Of a stretch of DNA of 64,000 bases, positions 8,549-17,700 are shown piece after piece. Below the pieces are notes generated by a model that was not told where the DNA came from, did no database searches, and saw only the letters and a list, made by a program, of their open reading frames with translations. The stretch lies in assembly GCA_964424585.1 (NCBI GenBank), contig CAYRJD010000069.1:1-64000 (forward strand). Direction: 5' to 3'. Each line of letters begins with the position of its first letter. Position 1 is the first letter of the stretch. The translations under genes and the position numbers were made by a program. The DNA comes from CAYRJD01 sp964424585. Lineage in GTDB: Bacteria; Actinomycetota; Acidimicrobiia; Acidimicrobiales; Poriferisodalaceae.

Positions 8549-9610
8549 CTAGGCGAAGGCGATCGCGAGCGACGGATCGGCGCCCAGGTCGAGGCTGTGG
8601 GGACCGTCAGCGGCGAGACGCCACCACGCCAGCGACGCGACCATCGCGGCGTTGTCGGTGCACATCGCGCGCGACGGCAGGTGCGCCGCGATGCCCGCCT
8701 CGGCGCAAGCCTGCGTGACGCGCTCACGCAGCGGCGTGTTCGCGGCGACGCCGCCAGCGAGCACCACGCCCGTCGCGCCCAACTCATCGGCCGCGCGCAT
8801 CGCCTTGGTCGCGAGCACGTCGACGACCGCCGCTTGAAACGACGCCGCGACGTCTGCGCTGGCGAGTTCGGGCTGCTGGCGCACCGCGGTTACGACCGCG
8901 GTCTTGAGACCGGAGAACGAGAAGTCGAACCCGTCGGTGAGCATCGGGCGCGGCAGCGCGACGGCTTCGGGGTCGCCGCTGGTGGCGATCGACTGAATGG
9001 CGGGGCCGCCCGGAAAGCCGAGCCCCAGGTAGCGGGCGACCTTGTCGAACGCCTCGCCGGCGGCGTCGTCGAGCGTCGCGCCCAGCAGCACGTAGTCGCC
9101 GTGGCCACGGAAGTTGATGAGCATCGTGTGGCCGCCGCTCACCAGCAGCACCACCACCGGAAACTCGATGGCGGCGGTGGGTTCGTCGTCGTCGCTTCGG
9201 GCCGCGTCGTCGTCGGCTTCGATGAACGGCGCGTACAGGTGCGCCTCGTGGTGGTTGATGCCGATGAACGGCACGTCCCACGCCAGCGCGTACGCCTTCG
9301 CCGCCGCCACGCCGATCAGCAAGCTGCCCATCAGCCCGGGCCCGTAGGTGACCGCAACCGCGTCGGGACGGTCGATGCCGGCTTGCTGCAGTGCCTCATG
9401 AACGACGGGCGCGATGAGCGACTCGTGCGCGCGCCCAGCCACCTCCGGCACCACGCCGCCGTAGGGCTCGTGCAAGGTGACCTGGCTGCTGACGACGTTC
9501 GAGCGGACGTGCCTGCCGGCTTCGACGACCGAGGCCGCGGTTTCGTCGCACGAGGTTTCGATGCCCAAGATCACGCGCGGCTCGCAACTTGTCTGCGCGC
9601 GGGTCGTCAT
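8549..9610 (-). CDS. tsaD: tRNA N6-threonylcarbamoyladenosine transferase TsaD
   Basis: Transfers the threonylcarbamoyl group to A37 of ANN-decoding tRNAs, working with TsaB and TsaE. The start is the ATG at 9610, which overlaps the rimI stop as ATGA and gives 353 residues, the usual length; longer frames upstream run through rimI in another frame. ILGIETSCDETAASVV is the family signature, and INHHEAH carries the metal-binding HxxxH (His120, His124). YGPGLMGSLLIG and LAGGVAANTPLRERV are further conserved blocks. It is the last gene of the tsaE-tsaB-rimI-tsaD run. Confidence 0.97.
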   Translation of the reverse strand: MTTRAQTSCEPRVILGIETSCDETAASVVEAGRHVRSNVVSSQVTLHEPYGGVVPEVAGRAHESLIAPVVHEALQQAGIDRPDAVAVTYGPGLMGSLLIGVAAAKAYALAWDVPFIGINHHEAHLYAPFIEADDDAARSDDDEPTAAIEFPVVVLLVSGGHTMLINFRGHGDYVLLGATLDDAAGEAFDKVARYLGLGFPGGPAIQSIATSGDPEAVALPRPMLTDGFDFSFSGLKTAVVTAVRQQPELASADVAASFQAAVVDVLATKAMRAADELGATGVVLAGGVAANTPLRERVTQACAEAGIAAHLPSRAMCTDNAAMVASLAWWRLAADGPHSLDLGADPSLAIAFA

Positions 9611-10284
9611 CGGTGCCCTTCGGCGGACGACAAGCTCAGCTCGCTGGCGATGCGCGCGAGCCGCGCGCCGTGTTCGTCGCCGGCGATGTCGTGACACCAC
9701 ATCACCAGCGCGTCTTCGCTGGGACGCGCCCGCTTGTCGCGGTAGTAGTCCTTGCGCACGCCGACCGGCGCATACCCGAACCGGCCATACAGCCGCTGCG
9801 CGGCTGCGTTCGACGCGCGCACCTCGAGCGTCGTCGCGGCGATCGGTCCGCTGGGCGGGCAACCCTGCGTGCGAAGCGCCTGGTGCAGCTCCCACAACAG
9901 CCGAGCGCCGACTTGGCTGCCTTGGCGAGCGGGGTCGACGGCAACCGAGGTGATGTGGCCCTCGTCGATGACGCCCATCATTCCGATGTAGCCGACCACT
10001 GGCCCGAGCTTGGGTCGCTTGGTGTCGGTCGTGACCGGGCTGCTCGCTGGGCTGCTCGTCGTGTCGCCGAGCGGGTCGCGCGCCACAAAATAGACACGGT
10101 TGTGCATGCGGCTCAGCTCATCGAGGTACAGCCCCATCGACCACGGCCTCGGGTACACCTGCGCGTCGATGGCCCGCACAGCCCGCAGGTGGCGCCGGCG
10201 CATCGGCATGACCACCAGGTCAGCGGGCGACACGGACGTGGGCCCGGCGGCGTGGGCGTTGTCGCTTCTAGCTCGTTGCCGCAC
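9607..10284 (-). CDS. rimI: Ribosomal-protein-S18-alanine N-acetyltransferase-like GNAT protein
   Basis: GNAT-fold acetyltransferase in the place where rimI normally sits, between tsaB and tsaD. The motif A region reads HITSVAVDPARQGSQVGARLL (the Q/RxxGxG/A acetyl-CoA loop). The later VRASNAAAQRLYGRFGYAPVGVRKDYY segment is typical of RimI. It probably acetylates the N-terminus of ribosomal protein S18, but substrates of actinobacterial RimI proteins are less certain. I chose the GTG at 10284 (17-bp overlap with tsaB); the frame is open to 10311, and a later start near the MPMRRRHLR segment is also possible. A Ser/Pro/Thr-rich loop (SSPASSPVTTDTK) interrupts the domain after the first helices. 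Confidence 0.85.
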   Translation of the reverse strand: MRQRARSDNAHAAGPTSVSPADLVVMPMRRRHLRAVRAIDAQVYPRPWSMGLYLDELSRMHNRVYFVARDPLGDTTSSPASSPVTTDTKRPKLGPVVGYIGMMGVIDEGHITSVAVDPARQGSQVGARLLWELHQALRTQGCPPSGPIAATTLEVRASNAAAQRLYGRFGYAPVGVRKDYYRDKRARPSEDALVMWCHDIAGDEHGARLARIASELSLSSAEGHR

Positions 10285-11020
10285 CACGCACCTCGAAGTT
10301 GGCCTTCGCATCGGGTGTGCGTAAGTAAACCGGACGCACCGAGTTGAAGTCGGCCAAGCCGTCGTCGTTTTGCGCGCGCCGGGCGGCTAGCTCTCGCTCG
10401 GCGAGCTGCGCGACCACCAGCGCCGACGGGCCCGCGTCGGAGCCGAACGTGAGCCCGTCGATGTGCGCGAGCGCGTCGCGGCAGCGACGCAGGCCCTCTC
10501 CTGTGGCGACCCGCGCGCCTGGTGACGAGTCGTGACCAAGGCGCGCCGCCAGCTCGGCAGGCGACGACACCTGCGGCTCGGCGACCTCGGTGAGCGGCTC
10601 AGCAGCAACGCTCACCGCAGGACGCTCGTAGCTCGCCCAAAACACCTCGCCGCGGCGCGCGTCGATGACCGACACGATCTCGCCAAGAGCGCCAGCCGGT
10701 GTGGCGCGGCGATGCGCTTGCGCTTGCGCTTCGAGGCTGGTCACGCCGACCAGCGGCACGTCGAACGCGTGGGCGATGGCGCGTGCGGTCGCCAGCCCGA
10801 CCCGCAAGCCGGTGTAGAGGCCCGGCCCGACGTCGACCGCGACCAGCTCGACGTCGGCTAGGCGAGCTTCGGCGTGCTCGCAGCAGAACTCAATCGCAGG
10901 CGCGAGCACCTCGGCGTGGCGGCGGTCGCTGCCGCAGGTGAAGCCCGCTAGCTCGGTGCCGGCATCGACCAACGCCACGGCCGTCTGGGCGGTCGCCGAT
11001 GTGATGGCGAGCGTCAGCAT
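10268..11020 (-). CDS. tsaB: tRNA threonylcarbamoyladenosine biosynthesis protein TsaB
   Basis: An ASKHA-fold partner of TsaD in t6A synthesis. The 250-residue protein has the family blocks VDVGPGLYTGLRVGLATARAIAHA near residue 65 and VIDARRGEVFWASY near 120. It lacks the zinc-binding HxxxH of TsaD, as expected. Its start overlaps the end of tsaE by 7 bp and its end overlaps rimI, so translation of the cluster is probably coupled. Confidence 0.95.
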   Translation of the reverse strand: MLTLAITSATAQTAVALVDAGTELAGFTCGSDRRHAEVLAPAIEFCCEHAEARLADVELVAVDVGPGLYTGLRVGLATARAIAHAFDVPLVGVTSLEAQAQAHRRATPAGALGEIVSVIDARRGEVFWASYERPAVSVAAEPLTEVAEPQVSSPAELAARLGHDSSPGARVATGEGLRRCRDALAHIDGLTFGSDAGPSALVVAQLAERELAARRAQNDDGLADFNSVRPVYLRTPDAKANFEVRGAATS

Positions 11021-11523
11021 CTGTTGGCGCAGGTTCGCAGGGCCGCTTCCAGCTCGTCGGCACGGCTGCGCCAGCGCTCACCCACGACGCTGACCGTGAC
11101 GTGTCGCGTGTCTGGTGCCTCGCCGTGAACGAAGGAGACCAACAACCCGCCGTCGCTGCCAAGCTCGCTTGTCACCACCTCGCCCCACTCGATGCAGACG
11201 ACCGCGTCGTCGCCGATGAGTTCGTCGATGTCTAGGTCGATCACTTCGGCGGGCTCATCTAGCAACCGGTAGGCGTCGAGATGGTGGAGCGTGAGACGGC
11301 CGCCCGAGTACTGGGTAGCCAACGTGAACGTCGGGCTGGTGACCGGCTCGACGATGCCGAGCGCAGCGGCGAGACCTTGCACGAACGTCGTCTTGCCGGC
11401 GCCCAGCTCGCCCGACAAGAGCACGACGTCGCCAGCGACGAGCAGCGGCTCGAGCGCGGCGGCGAGCGCTCGGGTGTGCGCCGGCTCGTGCGTCTGCGCG
11501 CTGAGCAGCGGCCCGCCGGTCAC
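11014..11523 (-). CDS. tsaE: tRNA threonylcarbamoyladenosine biosynthesis ATPase TsaE
   Basis: A small ATPase that drives the TsaB-TsaD complex in t6A synthesis. The 169-residue protein shows the P-loop SGELGAGKTTFVQG at residues 37-50, the SPTFTLATQY segment and the LHHLDAYRL switch, followed by CIEWGE. All are TsaE hallmarks. It overlaps the alr stop by 4 bp and tsaB by 7 bp. Confidence 0.96.
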   Translation of the reverse strand: MTGGPLLSAQTHEPAHTRALAAALEPLLVAGDVVLLSGELGAGKTTFVQGLAAALGIVEPVTSPTFTLATQYSGGRLTLHHLDAYRLLDEPAEVIDLDIDELIGDDAVVCIEWGEVVTSELGSDGGLLVSFVHGEAPDTRHVTVSVVGERWRSRADELEAALRTCANRC

Positions 11524-12752
11524 GGGTTCGACTCGTTGGTCTCGCAGCGGCCCTCACTTGGTGCAGCGACGTAGCGCCGCGGCACGCGAGGCGTGATGTG
11601 GGTGAGCAGCTCATAGGTCGAGCAGCCCGCCGCTCGGGCGAGGTCGGCCGCGGTTAAGGACGCGGCCTGGCCCTCTTTAGTGCACTGGTGTCCGATGAGC
11701 GTCACGACGTCGCCGTTGTAGGCGGTGCCGTCGCCCAGGTCGACCATCGTTTGATCCATGCACACTCGTCCCGCGACGGGCCTGTGCTCCCCGTTGACCA
11801 GCACGGTCGCGCCGGGCTCGTCGCTGGCTGCCTGGCTTTGCGGGTAGCCGTCGGCGTAGCCGACCGGCAGGGTGATGAGCCTCGTGTCGTGCGGCGCACG
11901 CCAAGCGCCGCCGTAGCCCACCGGCGCGCCGGCGGGCACCACTTTTACGTAGACGACTTCGCTGTGCCAGCTCAGCACCGGTTCGAGGTCGAGCTGGTCG
12001 TCGAACTCGCCCGCGCCGTAGAGAGAGATGCCGACGCGCACTCGGTCGAGGTGACTGCGGGGCAACCGAATGGTGGCTGCAGAGTTGGCGATGTGCGCGA
12101 GCGGGCGACGCAGTCCGGCTGCGTCGAACCAGCCGAGCGCGCTCTCAAAGCGACCGAGCTGCGCGAGCGTGCGGGTGGGTTCGCCAGCGGTTGGGTCTGC
12201 GGGTTCGGCGGCATCGGCGAAGTGGCTGAACACGCCGACGACCTCGACGTTGACGCAACGCTGCGCCGCCTCAAAGAGCTTGGGCGCGTTGTAGTGGTGA
12301 ACCCCGATGCGCTCCATGCCCGTGTCGATCTTGAGGTGCGCTCTCGCCACAACGCCTGCTGCGGTAGCGGCCCGGTCGATCTGGTTGAGCTTGTCGACCG
12401 AGGGTGCGGTGAAGGTGAGGTCGTGCTCTAGGAACAGCGGGATTTGCCGCTCGACCGCCCCACCTAGCACGTGGATGTCGCAGCCGATGCCCGAGTTTCT
12501 CAGCGCGACACCCTCTTCTACGTATGCCACGCCCAAGCAGCGAGCACCCGCGGCAACCAGCGCGGCGCCGCACTGCTGCGCGCCGTGACCGTACGCGTCG
12601 GCTTTGACGACCGGCACCACCTCGGCAGTCGCGGCGTGCGCGCGCACCTTGTCGTAGTTGCGCACGAGCGCGCCGAGGTCGACGTCGCACCACGTGGGAC
12701 GCCCAGTGTCGAAGGACGTGCCAGAAGACGGGCCGGTAGACGCGTCGCTCAT
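11520..12752 (-). CDS. alr: Alanine racemase
   Basis: PLP enzyme interconverting L- and D-alanine for peptidoglycan. The start is the ATG at 12752, overlapping the nnr stop by 4 bp, which gives 410 residues. The PLP lysine lies in VPVVKADAYGHGA (Lys50). RVGISLYGAGEF and GRVCMDQTMVDLGD are the other catalytic and substrate blocks. The ~20-residue stretch before WCDVDLGALVRNY is low-complexity Ser/Thr/Gly, so a later start cannot be excluded. D-alanine from this enzyme and UDP-GlcNAc precursors from glmM/glmS in the same cluster both feed the cell wall. Confidence 0.96.
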   Translation of the reverse strand: MSDASTGPSSGTSFDTGRPTWCDVDLGALVRNYDKVRAHAATAEVVPVVKADAYGHGAQQCGAALVAAGARCLGVAYVEEGVALRNSGIGCDIHVLGGAVERQIPLFLEHDLTFTAPSVDKLNQIDRAATAAGVVARAHLKIDTGMERIGVHHYNAPKLFEAAQRCVNVEVVGVFSHFADAAEPADPTAGEPTRTLAQLGRFESALGWFDAAGLRRPLAHIANSAATIRLPRSHLDRVRVGISLYGAGEFDDQLDLEPVLSWHSEVVYVKVVPAGAPVGYGGAWRAPHDTRLITLPVGYADGYPQSQAASDEPGATVLVNGEHRPVAGRVCMDQTMVDLGDGTAYNGDVVTLIGHQCTKEGQAASLTAADLARAAGCSTYELLTHITPRVPRRYVAAPSEGRCETNESNP

Positions 12753-14335
12753 TCGTCGTTCTGCTTCGCGCGGGCTTGAGTGCCAAGCGAACTCGCGTCG
12801 GCGATGACTTGGCGAGCATCGGCGAGTGCCGCTACCTGGTCGGTCGCGACCAGCGGCGTGAAGACGTGCTCGCGGCCGCGTGCGGGCAACCGGCCGCGGT
12901 GCGTCGGCACCGCGTCGGTGTCGCCGCTCGTGTGCGAGACGACGGCGAAGGTGGGGCCGCGGTGCGTCTGGTACGTGGCGGTGCGTCCGTGCCAGTGCGC
13001 CGCCGACGCGACGGCGGCGCCGAAGTAGTTGGGGTCGGCCAGCTGGTGCGCGCGGAGCCCGGCGACGCAACTCGCGATCACGCCGCTCAGCACGTCGCCC
13101 GACCCTGCGGTCGCGAGGCGTTGGTTGCCTGCGGTGGCGATGTGTGCCACGCCTTGCGCGGTCGGCGGCGCCACGACCGTGGCGGGGCCTTTCAGCAAGA
13201 CCGTCGCGTTGAACTTGGTGGCCGAGCTGCGCACCTCCGCTAGAAGGTCGGCATCTGGCGTGCGGCCCATCAGCTCGGTCCACTCGCCTGCGTGGGGCGT
13301 GAGCACGGCGGGGGTGCCCGGGCTGTGTCGCTGGGCGCGCTCGCTCATCACCTCAGGGCGTTCGGCGATGGCGGCGAGGCCATCGGCGTCGACCACCAGC
13401 GGTATCGGGCAGTTCGCGACCAAGAGCCTGACCTGTTCGAGCGTCGATGGCTCGCGACCCAGCCCCGGGCCGATCAGGAGCGCGCCGAAGCGGTCGATGC
13501 CGTCGAGCACCTCGATCGCCCAGTCGTCGGCGCTCAGGCTTCGCCCTACGACCTCGACCGGTCGCTCGACGTCGCGCGCCTCGGTGCCGGGACAGCTGGC
13601 GACGACCGCACCCGCGCCGGCGCGCAGAGCAGCCGCGCTCGCCAGCCATCCGGCGCCCGAATACTGCGCCGACCCGGCCACCACTCGCACGGCTCGCTGC
13701 CACTTGTGGGCGGTGCGCTCGATTGTCGGCAAGTGCTCGTGCGCGGACGCGTCGGTCAACAGCCGCGCACCTGCGTCGGCGACGTCGAGGCCGATGCTGT
13801 CGAGCCGCACCTCGCCGCAGCGCGCCGCGCCCGGGTAGAAGACGTGCGCGCCCTTGAGCGCGCCGAACGTGACGGTCAACTCGGCGCGCCAGCTGCCGAG
13901 GTCGCGACCGGTCAGGCCCTCTATTCCGGATGGAACGTCGACCGCCAGCACCGGCGCGGCCGGCTGGGCCAGCGGGTGCCAGGCGCGGTTGAGTCCGGTG
14001 CCGTAGGCGGCGTCGATGATCAGCCGGTATGTGTCATCCGCGAGCTTGCGCTGGGTTTGCGGGGCTGCGAGATCGGCCGGTGCGATCACCTCGCAGTCGA
14101 CGCGCCGCTTTGTGAGCAACGTGGCTGCGGTGCGTCCGTCTTCGCCGTTGTTGCCGCTGCCCGCGACAACCAGCACGGCTGGCCGCTCAGTGGGTCGTCG
14201 GTCAGCCAGGCGCGCGAGCAGGTGGTACGCCTCGTTGGCAACAGCCCCTCCGGCGCGCTCGATGAGCGCATCGGTCGGCACGCTGGCCGCCGCGTCGATG
14301 CGGGCCATCTCTCGCGGGGTGACGACGGGAATCAT
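12749..14335 (-). CDS. nnr: Bifunctional NAD(P)HX epimerase / ADP-dependent NAD(P)HX dehydratase
   Basis: Repairs hydrated NADH/NADPH. Residues ~1-205 are the epimerase (YjeF-N), with LVVAGSGNNGEDGRTAA and the IIDAAYGTGLNR segment. Residues ~215-528 are the ADP-dependent dehydratase (YjeF-C), with VLTPHAGEWTELMG and the catalytic/nucleotide block ATAGSGDVLSGVIA. The start is the ATG at 14335, nine bases after the acpS stop; the frame extends further upstream but only as shadow sequence inside acpS. The order acpS-nnr-alr-tsaE is common in actinobacteria. Confidence 0.95.
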   Translation of the reverse strand: MIPVVTPREMARIDAAASVPTDALIERAGGAVANEAYHLLARLADRRPTERPAVLVVAGSGNNGEDGRTAATLLTKRRVDCEVIAPADLAAPQTQRKLADDTYRLIIDAAYGTGLNRAWHPLAQPAAPVLAVDVPSGIEGLTGRDLGSWRAELTVTFGALKGAHVFYPGAARCGEVRLDSIGLDVADAGARLLTDASAHEHLPTIERTAHKWQRAVRVVAGSAQYSGAGWLASAAALRAGAGAVVASCPGTEARDVERPVEVVGRSLSADDWAIEVLDGIDRFGALLIGPGLGREPSTLEQVRLLVANCPIPLVVDADGLAAIAERPEVMSERAQRHSPGTPAVLTPHAGEWTELMGRTPDADLLAEVRSSATKFNATVLLKGPATVVAPPTAQGVAHIATAGNQRLATAGSGDVLSGVIASCVAGLRAHQLADPNYFGAAVASAAHWHGRTATYQTHRGPTFAVVSHTSGDTDAVPTHRGRLPARGREHVFTPLVATDQVAALADARQVIADASSLGTQARAKQNDE

Positions 14336-14343
14336 CTGCGCCT

Positions 14344-14775
14344 CTAGCTCGCGACGGCGACCGCGACCGCCACGGTGTCGGTGTGACTGAGCGACAGGTG
14401 CCAAGCAGTGACGCCACGGCTGGCGGCCAGCTCGCTCGCGGTCGCCTGAAGTTCGAGCGTCGGCGCACCGCCTGGGCCGCGAGCGACGCAGATGTCGGCG
14501 AAACGCACGTAGCCGATGCCGACGCCCAGCGCCTTCATCGCAGCTTCCTTCGCTGCGAACCGGGCAGCCAAGCGGGCGACCTGGCTGCGCTGCGTCGGCG
14601 CGGCCTGCGCGTAGGCGCGTTCGTCTGACGTGAACAGCCGCTGCGCAATCTGGCTGCGGCGAGCGAGCACCGCGGCCAGCCGGTCGATGTCGACCAGATC
14701 GACGCCGACGCCTCGCACGCCGCTCCCGTTCACTGGGCTGATCGTCAATGGGCTAAGCGTCACTGGGCGAGCCAC
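14344..14775 (-). CDS. acpS: Holo-[acyl-carrier-protein] synthase
   Basis: Transfers 4'-phosphopantetheine from CoA to acyl carrier protein. The Mg-binding Asp lies in GVGVDLVDIDRL, and RLAARFAAKEAAMKALG carries the Glu and Lys of the active site; HLSLSHTDTVAVAVAVAS ends the protein, as usual. The first ~19 residues (LSPLTISPVNGSG) look like linker, and a GTG at 14718 just before GVGVDL gives a more standard length. The longer frame overlaps glmS by 16 bp. Confidence 0.93.
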   Translation of the reverse strand: MARPVTLSPLTISPVNGSGVRGVGVDLVDIDRLAAVLARRSQIAQRLFTSDERAYAQAAPTQRSQVARLAARFAAKEAAMKALGVGIGYVRFADICVARGPGGAPTLELQATASELAASRGVTAWHLSLSHTDTVAVAVAVAS

Positions 14776-17700
14776 TGCTCGGCGAGCGCGTGAACGGGCT
14801 TGGTGAGCAGCTCGATGAGGGGCACCTCGCCCAGCAGCTCGTCGTCGAACGTCGGCACGATTTCGGTGACCGCGTCGCGCAGCGCGCCGTAGCGTCCGCG
14901 ATAGCCGCGCAGCACCGAGCGCGCGGCCTCCGCGTCGAGCGTCGGCGCAAAATCGCAGTGCAACAAGGTGATGCCGACCGTGGCGCCGTCGCTCGTCTCT
15001 GGCACGTGAATGACCGTGCGCCCGTCGCGGCCGACGCCGACGGTGACCTCTTGCTCGAATGCAGCCCGATGTTTGGTGCCTCGCAACGTCGAGTCGTCTT
15101 CGGTGCGCGAGGCGATGTCAGCAGCGATGCCGCCGCGTCTCGTCACTGTGATCGTCGCGCCGGCGCCGTCTGAGGTGACCTCGCCGGCGATGCGGTAGCG
15201 GGTGAAGCCGGTGACCTGCGCGACCGCGGCGTCGAGCGCCGAAAGCGCGCCCAGGGCGCGGTAGCTGAGGTGCTCCTGCGGCGCGCCGGCGGCCATCACC
15301 TCGGCGACGAGCAGCGACTTGAGCAGTGTCTCTTCGGCGCGGCTGATGCCGACCGTCACCGACTTGGCTTGGTGCTTGATGGCGTCGATGGGTCGGCCCA
15401 GCTCGTCGATGGCGTCGTTGAGCGCGCTCGCCAGCTCGTCGATGACGACCGCAGGAGTGCCGACGACGCCGAGTTCGAGCTGGTGTGCGTCGAGCGGCGT
15501 GACGGCTGCGGCGTAGCGAGCGACGGTTGCCAGCCGCAGTGCCGTGGCCGGGCGGAGGTGTCCGTCGTAGTCGCCACGCAGCAGCCGAGGCGTGAGGTCT
15601 GCGAGCGGCGGCGCGACGGCTGCGGCGACGTCGGCGAGGTCGTCGGTAGCGCTGCGCGCATCGTCGTCGTCTGGCTCGACACGGCGGCGCGCCAGGCGCT
15701 CTTCGAGCGCGGCTCTGGTCTCGCGCAACGGATGCGCGAGAGCGTCGATGGCGAGCGCGGCTTCGTAGGCGAAGAGGTGTCCGGCCATCGTCGCCAAGAC
15801 GAAGTCGACCGACCGGTGCACGCTCGGCACGACGACGGTGTCGACGCCGGCGGGTAGCTGCGAGCGCGACGACGCGATGACGATGGGCGTGGCGGCGTGC
15901 GCCTGGTAGATGGCGACCTCTTTGGCGACGTCGGCCAGCACCGAGCCGGTCAGCCCCACCGCGCACACGAGCACCAGCGGCTCGCTGGATAAGTCGATGT
16001 GCTTCTTGTTTTCGGTGGCGTCTTGGGCGACGGCGTGGTAGCAGAGTTCGGAGAGCTTGATGCGCACCTCGCGCGCGGCGAGCGCGTTGAGGCCGTTGCC
16101 GACGACGGCCCAGTGGCGCTTCGCGCCGACGTGTCGGCGAGCGACCGCGGCGACGTCTTCGTGGGCCGCCAGCACCTGCTCCATCGCCGCGGGAACCGCT
16201 GTGAGGCCGCGCAGCAGGCCTGCTATCGGTGCCGCGCTCGGCGCGCCCTCGACGTCGGCGATCTCGTCGACGATGGCACCAGCGAGCAGCGCGCACGCGG
16301 CGACCTGGCTGTAGTACGCCTTCGTCGACGCCACCGACATCTCGACGTCACGCCCGTTGGACGTGTAGAGCACGCCGTGGGCCTTGTGGGTGAGGTCGCT
16401 GCCGCGGCGGTTGACGACGGCGATGACGCTGGCGCCGCGGTCTCGCACCAAGTCGACCGTGCGGTTGGTGTCGGTGGTCGTGCCGGATTGGCTGACGGCC
16501 ACCACCAGCGTGTCGGACATGTCGTCGGTCAGACCGAAGCCCGACAGCTCGGTGGCGAGACAGCTCGACGTCTTGAGCGCGCCGAGCCGGCTGCGGGACC
16601 CGCCAGGTATCTGACGAGTCAGCTGCTCGATGAACGCGCTGAGCGTCGCGGCGGCAGCAGCCGCGGTGCCCTGACCGATGCCGACGATCTTGTCGATCTC
16701 GCCGCTGCGGAGCCGCTCGACGATGCCCGATGGCAGCGCGTCGTCGCCGAGTTCGACCCGGGGTCGCGTAGGCGTGCCGCCTATGCGTCCGCGCAGGGTC
16801 GCTCGAAAGCTGGTAGGCGCCTCGCGGATTTCCTTGCCGAAGAAGTGCCGGGCGTCGCCGCGGTCGATGTCGCGGGTCGTGACCTCCGCGGCGATCACGT
16901 CATCAGCCGCCAGAGGCAGCGCGGTGCCGTCGTAGCTGAAGCGCTGCGCGCCTTCGTGGCACTCGCCGGTGTGGTGAGCGCCGTCGATGACGATGACCTG
17001 GCCTCGGCTGCCGACGGGGTTGGCGGGGTCGGACGACGTCTCGCCGTCCATCCGCACGTAGGTGTCGCACTCGGCTACGAGTCCGTACGGCTCGCTGGCG
17101 GCCAGCCAGCCGAAGTCGGTCGCGCCGACGTACATCGCTTGACCGCTGCCGCGCAGCGCCAGGGCCAGCGTGTTTGGGTGCGCTGCGGCGTGAACGGCAA
17201 CCGCCAGCGAGCCCTCGAGCGTCGCGACGGTGCGGGTGAACGCGCGAGCGAGCGAAGCGTCGGCGCGCTGGGCGAGCGCGTCGCACAGCAGCGTCGGCAC
17301 GACCCGCGCGTCGGTGGTGATGGCCGCGGGAGTCACCAGGTCGTGCTCGCGGCTCAGCTCGACGTGGTTGTCGACGTCGCCGTTTACGACCGCGGCGATG
17401 TGACAGCCGGGGCTCGTGTGGCTGGCCGCGGCGACGGGATGGGCGTTGGGTTCGGAGATGATGCCGACGCTCGCCCAGCGGGTGTGACCGAGCACAGCGA
17501 CGACCGGCGGTCGGTCGCGAGCTTGCTGATGTGTGGCGAGTGCGGTGAGCGTTTCGCGCAGCAAGCGGTCGCTTGCGATCTGGCGGCGCAGGTTGGCGGT
17601 GTTGTCGCCCAGTTCGCCGATCTCGGCTGCGACCTTGTAGACGAACGCGGCGCCGGTTGAGCTGAGCACGACGTCGCCCCCGCCGAACAGCTGGCCGTCT

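Noticed and set aside
12753..13283. Upstream extension of alanine racemase to 587 residues
   Set aside because: The added part is Arg-rich shadow of nnr; ATG 12752 overlaps the nnr stop and fits the family.
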